A stretch of 64,000 bases of DNA from Diadophis punctatus similis (taxonomy: Eukaryota > Chordata > Lepidosauria > Squamata > Dipsadidae): assembly GCA_023053685.1 (NCBI GenBank), contig JALIGW010000005.1, forward strand, positions 18,750,001-18,814,000. The letters are read 5' to 3'. Positions 33,681-44,319 of this stretch are shown here, in pieces. The position numbers and the translations under genes are program-made. The notes beneath the pieces were generated by a model. It was not told where the DNA came from and ran no database searches. It was given only the letters and a program-made list of their open reading frames with translations. The first letter of the stretch is position 1; each line of letters begins with the position of its first letter.

Positions 33681-34195
33681 GATCAGACATGTAACAGAAT
33701 CGAAGATACTTTTGGTGGGAAGGCCGAATTGGTACGTGTAGATAGGCTTCTGTCAAATCAATGGAAGCCATGAAATCGCCCTTCCTTACACACGCCAATA
33801 TGGACTGTAGCGTGTGCATCTTGAACCTCTTATAGGCAACGTATTTGTTCAGTCGCTTGAGGTCCAAGACTGCTCTCCATCCCCCCGAGGATTTCTTGAC
33901 AAGGAACAAATTGGAATAGAATCCTTGTCCCCGCTGGTCCTCCGGAACCCGTTGGATAGCATGGATATCCAACAGATGCTGGATAGCGGCTAGCATTAGA
34001 GATCTCTTTTGGGAATCCGAGGACTGGGGGCACCTCATAAAAAATCCCGGTGGGGTGGAAAGAAGGTCGAGTGCGAGCCCTGATGAAATGGTCTCTCGCA
34101 CCCAACTATCGGAAGTAGTCTCTTCCCATCGCCCAGCAAAAAACTGCAGGCGACCCCCAATGGGAAGGACCTCAGGATCTATTTGTTGCGGCGGT
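33681..34195 (-). pseudogene. DIRS-type reverse transcriptase, N-terminal part only
   Basis: Read on the minus strand, the frame opens within the last codons of the gag-like ORF and is -1 relative to it: 'GGRLQFFAGRWEETTSDSW', then 'LFLVKKSSGGWRAVLDLKR', then 'GDFMASIDLTEAYLHVPI' and 'HQKYLRF'. The block with SIDLTEAYLHVP is RT motif A with its catalytic Asp. This wording (GGWR.VLDL, DLTEAYLHVPI) is typical of DIRS/Ngaro tyrosine-recombinase retrotransposons. The YxDD motif, RNase H, methyltransferase-like and tyrosine recombinase parts are all missing, because the frame passes directly into LINE sequence near 33681. No start codon is evident, so it may have been expressed by frameshifting, reinitiation or an overlapping start. 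Confidence 0.85.
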
Positions 34196-35768
34196 AGGAG
34201 CGTCCGCCTGCACCCCGAAAAGGGCGCTTGGCCGGAGGTTCCGCCCTAGGTCTATCCTGTACTGGGGTTTGTCGTCCACCCGTCTGATATCTGCCCCTAT
34301 ACCTAGGAGCCCTATATGGACGTCTGGGTGGAGGAGGCGGGGGAGGAGTTGTTGTTTTGGAAGGACCCCTACGGGTGCAATTTGGAAGTACCTTCCATTT
34401 ATCCTTGGACTCGATCAAGTACGAGTCCAAGGCCCCCCCAAAAAGGGACTGACCCTGAACTGGGGAAGTGGCCAGTCTCCATTTATGTCGAGCGTCGGAC
34501 TGCCAGCCACGGAGCCAGTGCATGCGGCGTGCTACAATGGATGCTCCCATGGATCTTGCCGCGAAGCGTGCACTTTGTAGTGTGGCATCGGATGTAAACT
34601 GTGCCACAGCCAATAGTTTGTTTATGTCCTGGCGCATACGCACTTCAGACGATTGTTCTTGAAGGGCTTTTAGCCAGCGAATAGAGGTCCGGCAAAAAAA
34701 CGATGCTGTGGCCGAACCTCTTACCGCCCAGGCAGCTGCTTGATGAGCTCTTAAGATCGCCTGCTCCGCTCGGCGTTCCTCCGGACGAAGTAGTTCCTCG
34801 CCATCTCCTGGTAAAGGATTGGCTGAGTAGAGAGCCTTGATGGGCTCATCCACTGGTGGAACAGGCAGATGTTGTGCCAGGCCCTGAGCCACGTTATAGT
34901 ATTTTTTGTCTAAAGAAGATGGAGCGGCTCCTGTGATAGGAGTCAGCCATTGTTTGGTGACTGCTTCGATGAACAGTTTAGGAGTTGGTATAACCTCCTC
35001 TTGAGAGGTTGTTTCCTCAAAGAGAGGATCAGCTGGTTCCTCTCCAGATGATTTGGACTCCACCGGAGGCATCTTTGCTGCTGCTCTTGCTTTATGGAGA
35101 AGCGACTTAAATAAAGCCGGATTGAAGAGGCCAGTAGTCGTGGCAGGTTCAGGGGCAAGGTCTTCATCGGATGATAAGTCCAAATCTTGTCCCTGGTCAT
35201 CTGCGTCACGCAAGGATTTAGGAGAATCCTGGAGCGTGGTGGCGTCGGTTTTGGGGATCTGGTCCCATTCAGTGACCATCGTGGTTCGACGCAATGGTGT
35301 TTGTGGTAAAGGCTGTTCTGTAGCTGAATGCTTAGTGGCCGAAGTTTGTTGAAGGCCTGCAGCTATGCCTTCCTTAATGGCAGCCTGGATGAGGGCCTGA
35401 ACCTCAGGGTTCTGAAAAATGGCAGATGGTGTGACTTGTTGGGTAACAGGTGAAGGAATTTGCAAAATGCGAGGTTCCTCCCAGATGTCATTGTCACCCA
35501 GACAAAGGTTGGGGTTATCCAAAGATAGAGCCCCTGATGATTGTCTGGAACGTGAAGATAAATTATCGCTCCCTTCTTTTGGACCGGAGGAGGTTGAAGG
35601 TGGCTTCTTGACCTTCTCAGGGACTTTATCCCGATGTCCCCTGTCCTTCTGTTGAGAATGACGAATGGGAGAACGATCCCTGTGAGAAGCAGAGTTGAGC
35701 CTGGTCTCTGTGTCAGGTTGCTTCTCCTTGGTTGCCTTGGGCTTCTGTTTGGCCCCTTTATCAGCCAT
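34179..35768 (-). CDS. DIRS-type retrotransposon gag-like protein (529 aa, intact frame)
   Basis: The longest uninterrupted frame in the window. I chose the ATG at 35766-35768 (protein start MADKGAKQKPKATKE) because it has G at -3 and +4; the frame stays open 12 codons further upstream without an ATG. The N-terminus (about residues 1-60) is Lys/Arg/Ser-rich and looks disordered. The middle contains an acidic patch 'DLDLSSDEDLAPEP' and then a region rich in Ala/Arg helices (about 300-440, e.g. 'AEQAILRAHQAAAWAVRGS'). The C-terminus has a run of prolines and an Arg/Tyr/Gly-rich tail ('RRPYRAPRYRGRY') likely to bind nucleic acid. There is no CCHC zinc knuckle, as usual for DIRS gag. It is followed by the DIRS RT in the -1 frame. 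Identification rests on this position and the general make-up, not on a sequence match. Confidence 0.8.
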   Translation of the reverse strand: MADKGAKQKPKATKEKQPDTETRLNSASHRDRSPIRHSQQKDRGHRDKVPEKVKKPPSTSSGPKEGSDNLSSRSRQSSGALSLDNPNLCLGDNDIWEEPRILQIPSPVTQQVTPSAIFQNPEVQALIQAAIKEGIAAGLQQTSATKHSATEQPLPQTPLRRTTMVTEWDQIPKTDATTLQDSPKSLRDADDQGQDLDLSSDEDLAPEPATTTGLFNPALFKSLLHKARAAAKMPPVESKSSGEEPADPLFEETTSQEEVIPTPKLFIEAVTKQWLTPITGAAPSSLDKKYYNVAQGLAQHLPVPPVDEPIKALYSANPLPGDGEELLRPEERRAEQAILRAHQAAAWAVRGSATASFFCRTSIRWLKALQEQSSEVRMRQDINKLLAVAQFTSDATLQSARFAARSMGASIVARRMHWLRGWQSDARHKWRLATSPVQGQSLFGGALDSYLIESKDKWKVLPNCTRRGPSKTTTPPPPPPPRRPYRAPRYRGRYQTGGRQTPVQDRPRAEPPAKRPFRGAGGRSYRRNK

Positions 35769-35828
35769 ATCAAATTTGGTGTTGATTGTAACTGGTGGGC
35801 TCACGCACAGGGCGGTGCCAACAGCCAG

Positions 35829-36339
35829 CTAATTAAAAAAGAAAAAGAAGCTTAAGGTACAACACGTTTGCAGATATCCTTACGTTGCTGAGTGCTTCTG
35901 AGGCTCAGTATGAAGCTCCGTCAGCTGTGGAGCTGTCCAATGCTTCAGCAGCTCCAAAAAGCGCCCCGCCCGTCAGCTGTTGAGCGCGAGGGCGGGGTGA
36001 GCTGTCAAACGCCGGGAGCAGCCAGGAGAAGCGAAACGGCTCGTAACGGCTGTTGGGTAATCCCTGATGACGTCAGGGGATTCCCTCTCTTCGCCCCGAG
36101 CAGCAGCTGAGAAGCGCGAGGGCGAGAAAGCCGTTAATTGCCGGTTTGACTGTAAAGCTGTTAGATGAGCTCTGCGGCTGCGCACTTGCTTCCTGGTCTC
36201 AGAAACGGCAAAGTAAAGATGTAGGATGAGTTCTGGGCATGCGCAGAAGGCCTTTTCTCTCTCAGCTGTTTGTCGGGCCGCTGTCAACTTCCAATGTGAA
36301 AAACAAGCGTTAATGGTAATTTTTGAAGGAGCGGCTTAC
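35829..36339 (-). other. Probable intron in the DIRS 5' leader
   Basis: Just upstream of the gag-like frame the minus strand reads 'cttctttttcttttttaattag' in effect: a long pyrimidine tract ending in TAATTAG at 35829. This is a textbook 3' splice site. Two candidate donors with the sequence GGTAAGC lie upstream, with GT at 36339 and at 36480, giving introns of about 511 or 652 bases. The enclosed sequence is GC-rich and has no long frame. Splicing is inferred only. Confidence 0.5.
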
Positions 36340-36764
36340 CGATCCACACAGGCTATGTCAGCACAATTAAGAGAGAGGCAGTTTGAGGAAGTTAATAGCT
36401 CTTTTTGGGCGCAGAAGCGCAGGAGCTGATTTAAAGGGGCAATGACAGCCGGATTCAGGTTGTTTGAAGAATCAGCTTACCCCTTGTAGCGGTCAGCGGC
36501 AAAGCCGCCCTGGCCGATGGTCACTCAAGTGGACAGCTTCTGTGACTTATATCCTGAAGTTGGATGGCCAGGCCGCTTTAACTGTCCTCAGGTAGTTGTT
36601 GGTGGATTTCACCAGAGGTGAACAGAAGCCACCAGGCGCAGTTGTCAGTAGGTGATGATTCTTACTGGTTGAAGATGAAGATAGTAGAATAGAAGAATAA
36701 TAGGTGATTTAACCTGCTAGGTTAGGAACACTAGTCCTCGACCAAGGACTGAGTCGAAAGAGGG

Positions 36765-36825
36765 GGTGCCCTTCGGGGTTACAGCTTTTATAGAGTCTGA
36801 CTCAGTCCTCATTGGCTGATGGGTT
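36765..36825 (-). promoter_or_regulatory. Candidate Pol II promoter of the DIRS element
   Basis: On the minus strand a CCAAT box (CAGCCAATGAGG, about 36809-36820) is followed about 25 bases later by CTATAAAAGC (about 36784-36793), a good TATA box facing the gag-like ORF. Initiation would be expected near 36757-36765. The promoter lies in the terminal part of the element, as expected for DIRS terminal repeats. Confidence 0.6.
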
Positions 36826-36904
36826 GGATCATCCCATTCTTGGAGGCTAGCTCCGCCCACTATGGAGAACATCTGGAGCAGTCAGATGATGCCATATGAC
36901 CTCT

Positions 36905-37640
36905 AAACCCTCACACAGACAGCAGAGCTGAGAGCAGAGCAAAGACACTCACTCAGGCTCCTTGCCAAGTAAAGGAATAATTCTTGTGATTAAAAACAGC
37001 TAGCTGCAGCCTGACTTAGCAGGCAGCTCTGACCACGGGTGGGTTCTGGTTTCCTTTGCTGCCGGTTCGCTCCTTGACGTGCCATGTGGGCGCGCGTGCA
37101 TGCACAGTGCTAAAAATACCAGCTTCTGCGCATGCACAGAAACAAAAAACAGATTCTGTGCATGCGCAGAAGCAAAAAACAAGATGGTGGTGCCTATGGT
37201 GCCGCCGAGCCGGTTCGGGGGCGTGGCAGGCCTGGGTTGATGCTGGTTCCAGCGACCCAGGCTGCCAAGTTACTACCGGTTCCATAGAACCAGTCCGAAC
37301 TGGGAGGAACTCACCTCTGGCTCTGACCGATGTAACTCTGGAGGAAATAGCTATCTGATTTGCAGATAGATCTGATTTGTTCTGGGAGTTGTTTCTGTGA
37401 AACTTGATTTTGGACTGGCTGACAAACCTAACTTGGCTCTCTGACCTTTTGACTACTTTTATAGATGTTCCTCTTGAAAGTGAAGCCACTTAGGCAAGTT
37501 TTCTTTTCAAGAGACTTTGTTGATTTATATTTCTTCCTTGTCTACTGTTATCTGTTCGCCTTGAGTAAATTGCTTTCTTCACCTAATAACTGTTGTGTGT
37601 GAGTGTGAGACCTGAAACAAGACACATTTGAAAGAACTTA
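36905..37640. mobile_element. Unclassified repeat (possible LTR), interrupted by a hAT element
   Basis: Sequence on both sides of the hAT insertion (36905-37033 and 37320-37640) looks like one continuous element: balanced composition, a 'ctacttttatag' TATA-like site and an AATAAA-like 'gagtaaattgctttc' further on. I cannot assign a family; a solo LTR is one option. Confidence 0.3.
37034..37319. mobile_element. Non-autonomous hAT-like element (family A, short copy)
   Basis: Begins 'cacgggtgggttctggtt' and ends 'ggaggaactcacctctg'. The perfect 8-bp target duplication GCTCTGAC is at 37026-37033 and 37320-37327. Interior modules 'cttctgcgcatgcacag' and 'tgtgcatgcgcagaagc' are the family palindrome. 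The 157-codon minus frame is not a gene. Confidence 0.92.
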
Positions 37641-37644
37641 TTTG

Positions 37645-40600
37645 AAAAAAAATTGAATGTATATCAGCACATGCAAGGATACATTTTATATACGTATCTG
37701 CTGAACTCTATTCCATTTTCTGGCCCAGATACTCCAGAGGTCAGTGAAATGAAGATTTATATTCCATGACAAGTAAAATATCATACGTAGAAGAAAATAA
37801 AACTTATCTGTTAAAAAGATAAAATCAGATTATTCACATTTTCAAAACAATTTTAGGCATGGTTGATGTCATTGAAAGACTATTGCATGATTTCTTAAAC
37901 AATTCTCATTGTTTCCATACTGAAAGCAGATTTTAAATTCAAGTTTTCTGAAATTAGTGCCTTTATCAATTCAATGTAAATCTTCATATATATGGTTAAA
38001 GAGGTTTGCAATGTTACCATTTTGTAGAACACACTTAATCCCCAAAACACACTGGCTAACTGTACATTAGATCTGTACATTAGAATTTGCTGAAATGATA
38101 TACTGTTACAAAGTAAGGTATTTCTACATTCTTGGTTCCTTTATTCAATACTGCTTATATAAAATAACAGTTTTCTTACAAGGGTTATGTTCAGTAAAGC
38201 TCACATTTCCTAAGAAACCTAGAGCTATATTCGATAGTCAGAGCTATATTCTGGGTTAATGATTTTTATCTGTCTATCATCAGGAATATCCTGTTGAGCT
38301 TCCTATTACATCAATTAGCATTCAAGTAGTCCTGATGGATTATACCAAATATTTCTAATATAAGAGAAAACCTTTGGAAATAGAGACAGCAGTGGACATG
38401 AGCCCTCCCAATTTGCTAATTCTGAAGTGATAATGAGCTGTAATCTCATCTCCCTTCAAACTCTCTTCAAATGTTGGCTTAGCACATAATAATTCAGTGC
38501 CAGGCTGTGAGAAAATATTGTTAATTGACAGAGATGGCTCCAACTATAAACTGCCACTTACTTTCAACAATTATGCTGCTTAGTTGAAGTCTGGCAAGTG
38601 TCTCCTTAAGATAATAAACAAAATAAACCAGTATATTCCATAGGCTTCCTGTTTGCCACATAGGCTCCAAGCATGGTCACGTGCTTGTAAAATCTAGACT
38701 CACATTTGCAATTGGGAATTTTCCAATCCTGGTAAAGGATTCTCACAAATTGATGGCCATGAGAGGGGCCTACCCATCCACAAAATTGTTAGCTAGAGAA
38801 GATGATGGACAGTTCCCTAGGCAAATGGATACACCGACCACCACCTCCAAACCAACCAACAAAGGTTTTCCAAGCTCATGCATGGGATTTAAATTCTAAA
38901 ACATAGTAGTTCTTCATAGAAGGCAAACTGGCACTGATAAATGAAACCTAGCTAAGACACTGTCAAATCAGCGCTGGACCATGATGGCGAAATCTTGCCC
39001 TAGGTTCTGCCTCAGTTTACCTTTTCCAATAAGCAAGATCATTTAAAAGCAATTTATTAGGTTTTTTTTTTAATAAAGTGGGATCTCCCTATGAAAAGGG
39101 GGGACCCCGGGACCCATCTTAGACTCCCTTTTATAGTTAAGACATCAAAGAAAATGAAAGAGAAAAGGTGATTCCAAGGTATATACCGTATACTGTCCAG
39201 AAAGTCTTGTGCAACTTTCCCATACCCAGTGTTCCTCCAAATGTTGCTACTAAGCTTCAGTTCCTAACATAAAGGAAGTTTCCTGGATTTTCTCAGATAC
39301 TGGTACTAAATGGCTTGCAAATGAGTATCTGAAGTGTCATTGCTTAATAAATTGTTTTTATTGCAAATGCTAGATATACTATTAATATGAAAACAACAAC
39401 AACAAATGTGAATGGTAGGACTAAAGTTGTATATACAGTATAACAGACCCAGGGTTTGAATCATTCATGCCTCCTAACAGGTTGAGAATTATTAACTTTC
39501 ATGCAGGGCGAATAGTTGACATTGATACATTGTTCCTGAAAAGGATCAACCTGTTCCAAGGCCCTTTGCTTTTCACCTTATTTGATCTAGCTCTCACAGA
39601 AATAAAAAATATTAAATACATGGAGACTGATTATATTCACAGTTTGTAATTTAATTCAAACAAAATTTGATTAAATTGAAATCAAATTTAACTTGTATTC
39701 GAGCTTATATACTTTCTGGTGTGTGGCATGACACATAAATCAAAGACTGAATTTGAATTTTTGCCCATCAAGTATTCCATGTTACTGTATCAAGGTCCGT
39801 GAGCTGAAGTTAATAAAAAGGTGTGTCACTTTTAACTCCTTCAAATCTTTATTCCATGCTGAGAATATAAACATAAAAAGAATTACAGTTAATGATGTTA
39901 GTATATGAAAAATAATGAATGGGTGGTGGATAAAATCACAGAAGTCTGTTTCTCCTTTCTGTGTCTCTTGAAAGATTCAGAGCTGCTTGAAACCAAAGGA
40001 AAAATATTTCTAAATGCTATACCCATAGCAATCAACATATAATCCCTAAAAGCACTTTTCAGTTTTCTTTCTTCCTTTCCAGAACTTAGGAACAAGAGGA
40101 TAAATTAGCAATTTTAGCCGAGAAGAATAATCAACATTTATTTTTTTAACTAAAAAGATATAGAGTGGTATGAAATGCTACGAGGAATCCCAATTATGGG
40201 TTTTTGTTATAAAGTAGTTGTCTTACATGATTATCAAAAAAACATTTGGAGAAGATTGTGTAGGTAGGATGAAAAATTTAGTCCTTTTGCTGATCTCCAC
40301 CATGTTCCCAAAGGATGTAACTCAATTTGCTCCTTTTATGTCCACTTTTTGTCAAGAAGCTAAAAAGGGCAATTTCCTCCCTATTTGGGTTTTAGAAACA
40401 ATGATCAACTCCAAATCATCCAGTTTATTTTTTTTTTATTTAGCTTAGTGGCAGAAAAGAAGTAAACATATATGCACAGTCCACATAATTATATACAAAA
40501 CTTCTACGGAGATATGGCAGTAGCCCTCATAATTGGATGTCCAATTCAGCTACCTAGATGATTGGGGAGCAATAGTTGCCTGCATCCATTAAGCTGCATA
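37645..40600. other. Non-coding, no recognised feature
   Basis: 3 kb without a supported gene or repeat; AT-rich, few low-complexity tracts. Confidence 0.4.
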
Positions 40601-40744
40601 TTATCCCTGGGCAGTGTTAAATGGGTGACAAGGACCAGGTGCAGCTGTACTGCCCTCTTCGCCCTCACGGCCATGACAAGTACATAAAATCAAATCATCC
40701 ATGACTAAGAATGTGTTGGCATCGGGCCTGGAAATCTGAGAGAC

Positions 40745-41460
40745 TGCTGATCTCCAACAATTTTTACCCATCTGGTACATGCTGGCAGAGTAGTGGACCC
40801 TACTTTCCATTTATTAAATTTCTCATATTGCAGGACCAAGGAAGTGTGCCTTTTCTCTCATGGCCCCCACCCTCTGAAACAGTGATAAGTACTGCTCCTT
40901 CTTTCCTAGAGGTTTGGAAAATTCTTAAAACCTGGTTTTGGTCAAACATCTATGGTTAATATATTGTTGGAGCAGGGTGGATACAACCGTATTTTTCGGA
41001 GTATAAGATGCACCTTAGTTTTTTGGGAGGAAAATAAGGGAAAACAATCTGCCTACCAGGTATTCATCTGGCTAACGTCCTTAGTCTGGTCAGCTTCAGC
41101 ACATTATTTTATCCCCTGGTTAGGACTTAAAAGAACCTTCTTCGGAGAGAGTAACAATGAAAGAGCCTGCAAGGTAAGAGCTGGGAAGATCGTTAGCACC
41201 TAGTTAGGGCTGGAAAAAAAGCTCCGAAAAACCTACATCCAGAGTATAAGACACACCCAAATTTTCAGCCACTTTTAGGGAGGAAAAAGGTGAGTCTTAT
41301 ACTTCAAAAAATACGGTATTTTAGTTTGCTTGGTTTGCGTCATTTTTAGATCATTTTAATCCAGGCTGTCTATATAGTTTTAGGCTTTATGTGTTGTTAT
41401 GGATTTTTTATGGGGGTGGGTTGGAGTTCATTGGAGTTGGACAACTATAATAAAACTTTA
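40745..41460 (+). mobile_element. LINE C-terminal and 3' fragment (family Y), split by a MITE
   Basis: 40850-40950 keeps the block 'cttttctctcatggccccca' (the FS.MAPTLWN-type motif of family Y) and 'ttcttaaaacctggttttgg' (KTWF-type end). After the MITE at 40987-41316 the sequence continues with a T-rich 3' UTR ending 'ataataaaactttaactgac', which leads into a tetranucleotide array. Confidence 0.55.
40987..41316. mobile_element. TA-flanked MITE, short copy without GC core
   Basis: TIR CCGTATTTTTCGGAGTATAA at the left and complement ending AAAAAATACGG at the right. TA follows at 41317-41318, but the left flank is AA, so one side of the duplication has changed. No hairpin cassette and no GC core inside, unlike the copies at 18125 and 21903. 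Confidence 0.75.
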
Positions 41461-41504
41461 ACTGACTGACTGACTGACTGACTGACTGACTGACTGACTG
41501 ACTG

Positions 41505-41560
<56 letters not shown>
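41461..41560. repeat. (GACT)n to (AACT)n microsatellite
   Basis: About 12 GACT units change abruptly to about 13 AACT units. It directly follows a LINE 3' end. Confidence 0.95.
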
Positions 41561-41561
<1 letters not shown>

Positions 41562-42385
41562 TTTGTACAAATTATCTTTGTAATTCTATTCCTGCACCTG
41601 TCCATCACATTAAACTGACTCTTAATTATTTACCCTACAGCCTCCCCACCCATAGCTACTCAATTTAACTGCCTGGGTAGGATGACTTGGAATTGTAATG
41701 CAGCAGGATTGGAAGGCAAAAGGTTCTCCACATCTGCATATTTAATTATTTTTCCCAGACAGTTCCTAATCGGCATAATTAAAAAAGTAAAAAAATGTAA
41801 ATGAATAGGGGATACTGTGAAAGAAAACAATCTTGTTTTAAATTATTTTTCAACAAAATTCTCTCTACCCCAGCAGTTATGTTGTTATAATACATATAGA
41901 TGCACTAGCTGAAAATAGGTCCTTACTATGAGATTAATTTAATGTTTTATCTTGAACATGATTTCTTCAGGCATTTATAATGATTACCAATTTACCATGC
42001 ATAAAGGGTTACTCTTAACAGGTCACTTAAAGTTATTTTTCTTGTTTTAATCCTTCCCTTTTCCTTGTCATTTAATAGTTAATGAGTCATAATACCCCAA
42101 TTTCATTTTCTCTATAAACAATATTGGAAGTGTCACGATCCCCCCCCCCACAAAGGGTATTTTTTGCAACTGCAGAAAGAACTTCTCCAAACCACTTCCA
42201 TATGAATTATTTTCTAATGTCCATATTATTTTATGTATCATACTATATCTGAATTCAGTTCTTATTCCAGGGAGCACAGAGCTGTGTATACAAGAATCAT
42301 AGTAACACAATAGCACTGGTGGGCCAGTGACACCAACTGAAACATCTTTCTCTAGAAGTTGTGCAGGGATATATATAGGAATGTA
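41561..42385. other. Non-coding, no recognised feature
   Basis: A C-run at about 42140-42149; otherwise nothing supported. Confidence 0.4.
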
Positions 42386-42386
<1 letters not shown>

Positions 42387-42440
<54 letters not shown>

Positions 42441-42460
42441 ATATATATACACACATACAT
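42387..42460. repeat. (GT)n-(TA)n-(CA)n microsatellite
   Basis: GT at about 42387-42432, then TA and a short CA stretch. Overlapping frames of Val/Cys or Thr/His are artefacts. Confidence 0.95.
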
Positions 42461-42869
42461 ACATATTTTTCCCTTGCTTTTACAGAGATATCACATCATT
42501 CTTTATAGAAGAAAAGATGTTTTTGTTCATATTTGCACATCCAAGTAGAGAATTATGGTAACATCTATGATAAATGTTGTCCCTGAAAACACTGCTGAGA
42601 CTGTAAATATATAGACTGAAAAAGCCTACTTGGTCTTTTGTTGAATTGACATGTAGAAGTCATGTCCTATTATGATTGTGATTGATGTAGATGTAGAAGG
42701 CAGAAGGAAGGTCCTTGAAGGGTAAGAAGAAGAGCCGCTACTAAGACAAGTAGGATTTGGGTCCATGCCAAGAAATTAATTTTCACCGACAGGACTCTTC
42801 CTAATTCACAGGAAAATAAAGAGAGGGAGAATGGATGTGTGAGAATGGATGATGAGAAAGAGAGGGAGA

Positions 42870-43310
42870 ATGGATGTTGTGAGAATGGATGATGGGCGGA
42901 TTCCAAAAGATCTCCTGTATGTTGAACTAGTGCAGGGAAAGTGCCCTAGTGGGAGACCACAGCTGCGATATAAGGATATCTGTAAGAGGGATTTAAAGGC
43001 CTTGGGAATGGACATTAACAGCTGGGAAACCTTGACCTCTGATTGTTCCGCTTGGAGGCTAAAGACACAGTATGGCCTTCTCCATTTCGAGGAGACACTC
43101 GTTCGGCAGGCTGAGGCAGTGAGGCAGTCCTGGAACCAGAGAATTCTGGGGGCCAGGCAGGGGACAGAATGGATCTGCCCTCAGTGTGGAAGGGATTGCC
43201 ACTCTCGGATTGGCCTTTTTAGCCACACTAGATGCTGTTCTAGGAACTCTTTCTAGAAACTCTTTCCAGAGCACGATACCATAGTCTCTCGAGACTGAAG
43301 GTTGCCAAAG
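42870..43310 (+). mobile_element. LINE ORF2 C-terminus with zinc finger, open frame
   Basis: An uninterrupted frame (to a stop at 43254-43256) reads 'GRIPKDLLYVELVQGKC', 'SGRPQLRYKDICKRDLKAL', 'DINSWETLTSDCSAWR' and 'CPQCGRDCHSRIGLFSHTR'. The last is a C2HC-type zinc finger found at the C-terminus of vertebrate LINE polyproteins. Downstream, 'catagtctctcgagactgaa' is the 3' UTR. The RT is absent, so this is a 5'-truncated copy whose remaining frame happens to be intact. The first codons overlap a small GA-rich tandem repeat (42825-42895). I am sure of the family type but not of the clade. Confidence 0.75.
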
Positions 43311-43334
43311 AAAGAAAGAGAGGGAGAGGGCACC

Positions 43335-43405
43335 ACCATTTATTTATTTATTAAATTTATGTGCCTCCCATCTCACTGTTACAATGACTCTCAGATGTGT
43401 AAAAT
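43335..43405 (-). mobile_element. LINE 3' end fragment (family Y type)
   Basis: 'ttattaaatttatgtgcctc' and 'ccatctcactgttacaatg', reversed 3' end as at 23684. Confidence 0.55.
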
Positions 43406-43409
43406 TTTA

Positions 43410-44270
43410 TTACTATAGATGTTCAGTAAAAGTAATTTTAGACTATAGGCATTGGTTTCTTAGACTGGTCTACCTTATACTGTAAAGCTGACAATAGGTA
43501 TGTATTCTAAATATGTGCATTCAATACGGAAGTTGAACAAAACTATATAAATTAGATAAATTTATATATAGTTTCAGATAAAATACACTGAAACTATAAC
43601 TTAGGATGTAATCTTATGAACACTAGGATAGTGGTCACTGAACTGATAATTGAATTGACCAATTTTTCTTCTTCCAAGATTGTATAAACTAACACATGTC
43701 ATTGAATACTCTCCCTGGCCTTTTTGAGCTGGGAAATCTTGATCTCAGAAGAAACATAAGGGTAGCATAATGATGATTATGCAAGGAGCTGATTGGGATG
43801 AATTCAAGATTCTCAGTGTTTCCAGACGTATTTGTTCCCAACCCAAATTATTATCACCACAATGAGTTGCACAATGTCAGATGTTTAGACAGGATTTGGC
43901 ATTTTTATCCACCTACCAAGTACCTTCCAGGACCTGGGATGGCCAGATGTTGTTGTCTGATGGTGTATAGTTGCAAGAAGTAAGCTGTTCCAAGTAAAGC
44001 TGTTCCATCATTTGACTGATGGTGATTTTGTCAGTGCTGATGGTGTTCAAGTGGTGCTCCAGATGTTTTGGGATTTGACTCTCGAGGGTTCTGAGAGTAA
44101 AAGGCTTGCAAACAACTAAATAAATTACAGTAAAATAAAACACAAAGAATATAGTGTATGTCACAGTTAGTGGCAGTTCACACACAAAATATCTCTTTTC
44201 TTACCTTATATGAAATCTTACACAGTGGTACCTCCGTACTCATGCTTAATTGGTTCTAGGAGCATGCCGA
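43410..44270. other. Non-coding, no recognised feature
   Basis: Nothing supported. Confidence 0.4.
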
Positions 44271-44275
44271 GTAGC

Positions 44276-44313
44276 AAAACAACAACAACAACAAAACAAC
44301 AACAACAACAACC
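44276..44313. repeat. (CAA)n microsatellite
   Basis: About eleven CAA units with one extra A. Confidence 0.9.
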
Positions 44314-44319
44314 ATGTGA

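Larger units (their letters stand above)
33681..36900 (-). mobile_element. DIRS-type retrotransposon, 5' half
   Basis: Composite of terminal repeat and promoter (about 36720-36900), GC-rich leader with probable intron (35829-36720), gag-like ORF (34179-35768) and truncated RT (33681-34195), all on the minus strand. Its GC content is clearly above the surroundings. The right edge near 36900 is approximate, since I could not find the partner terminal repeat. Confidence 0.75.

Noticed and set aside
34943..35352. Frames overlapping the gag-like ORF on both strands
   Set aside because: Shadows of the longer frame, which has the expected context and the downstream RT.
37016..37489. 157-codon minus-strand frame
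   Set aside because: Crosses the borders of a hAT insertion with a perfect target duplication, so it cannot be an old gene.
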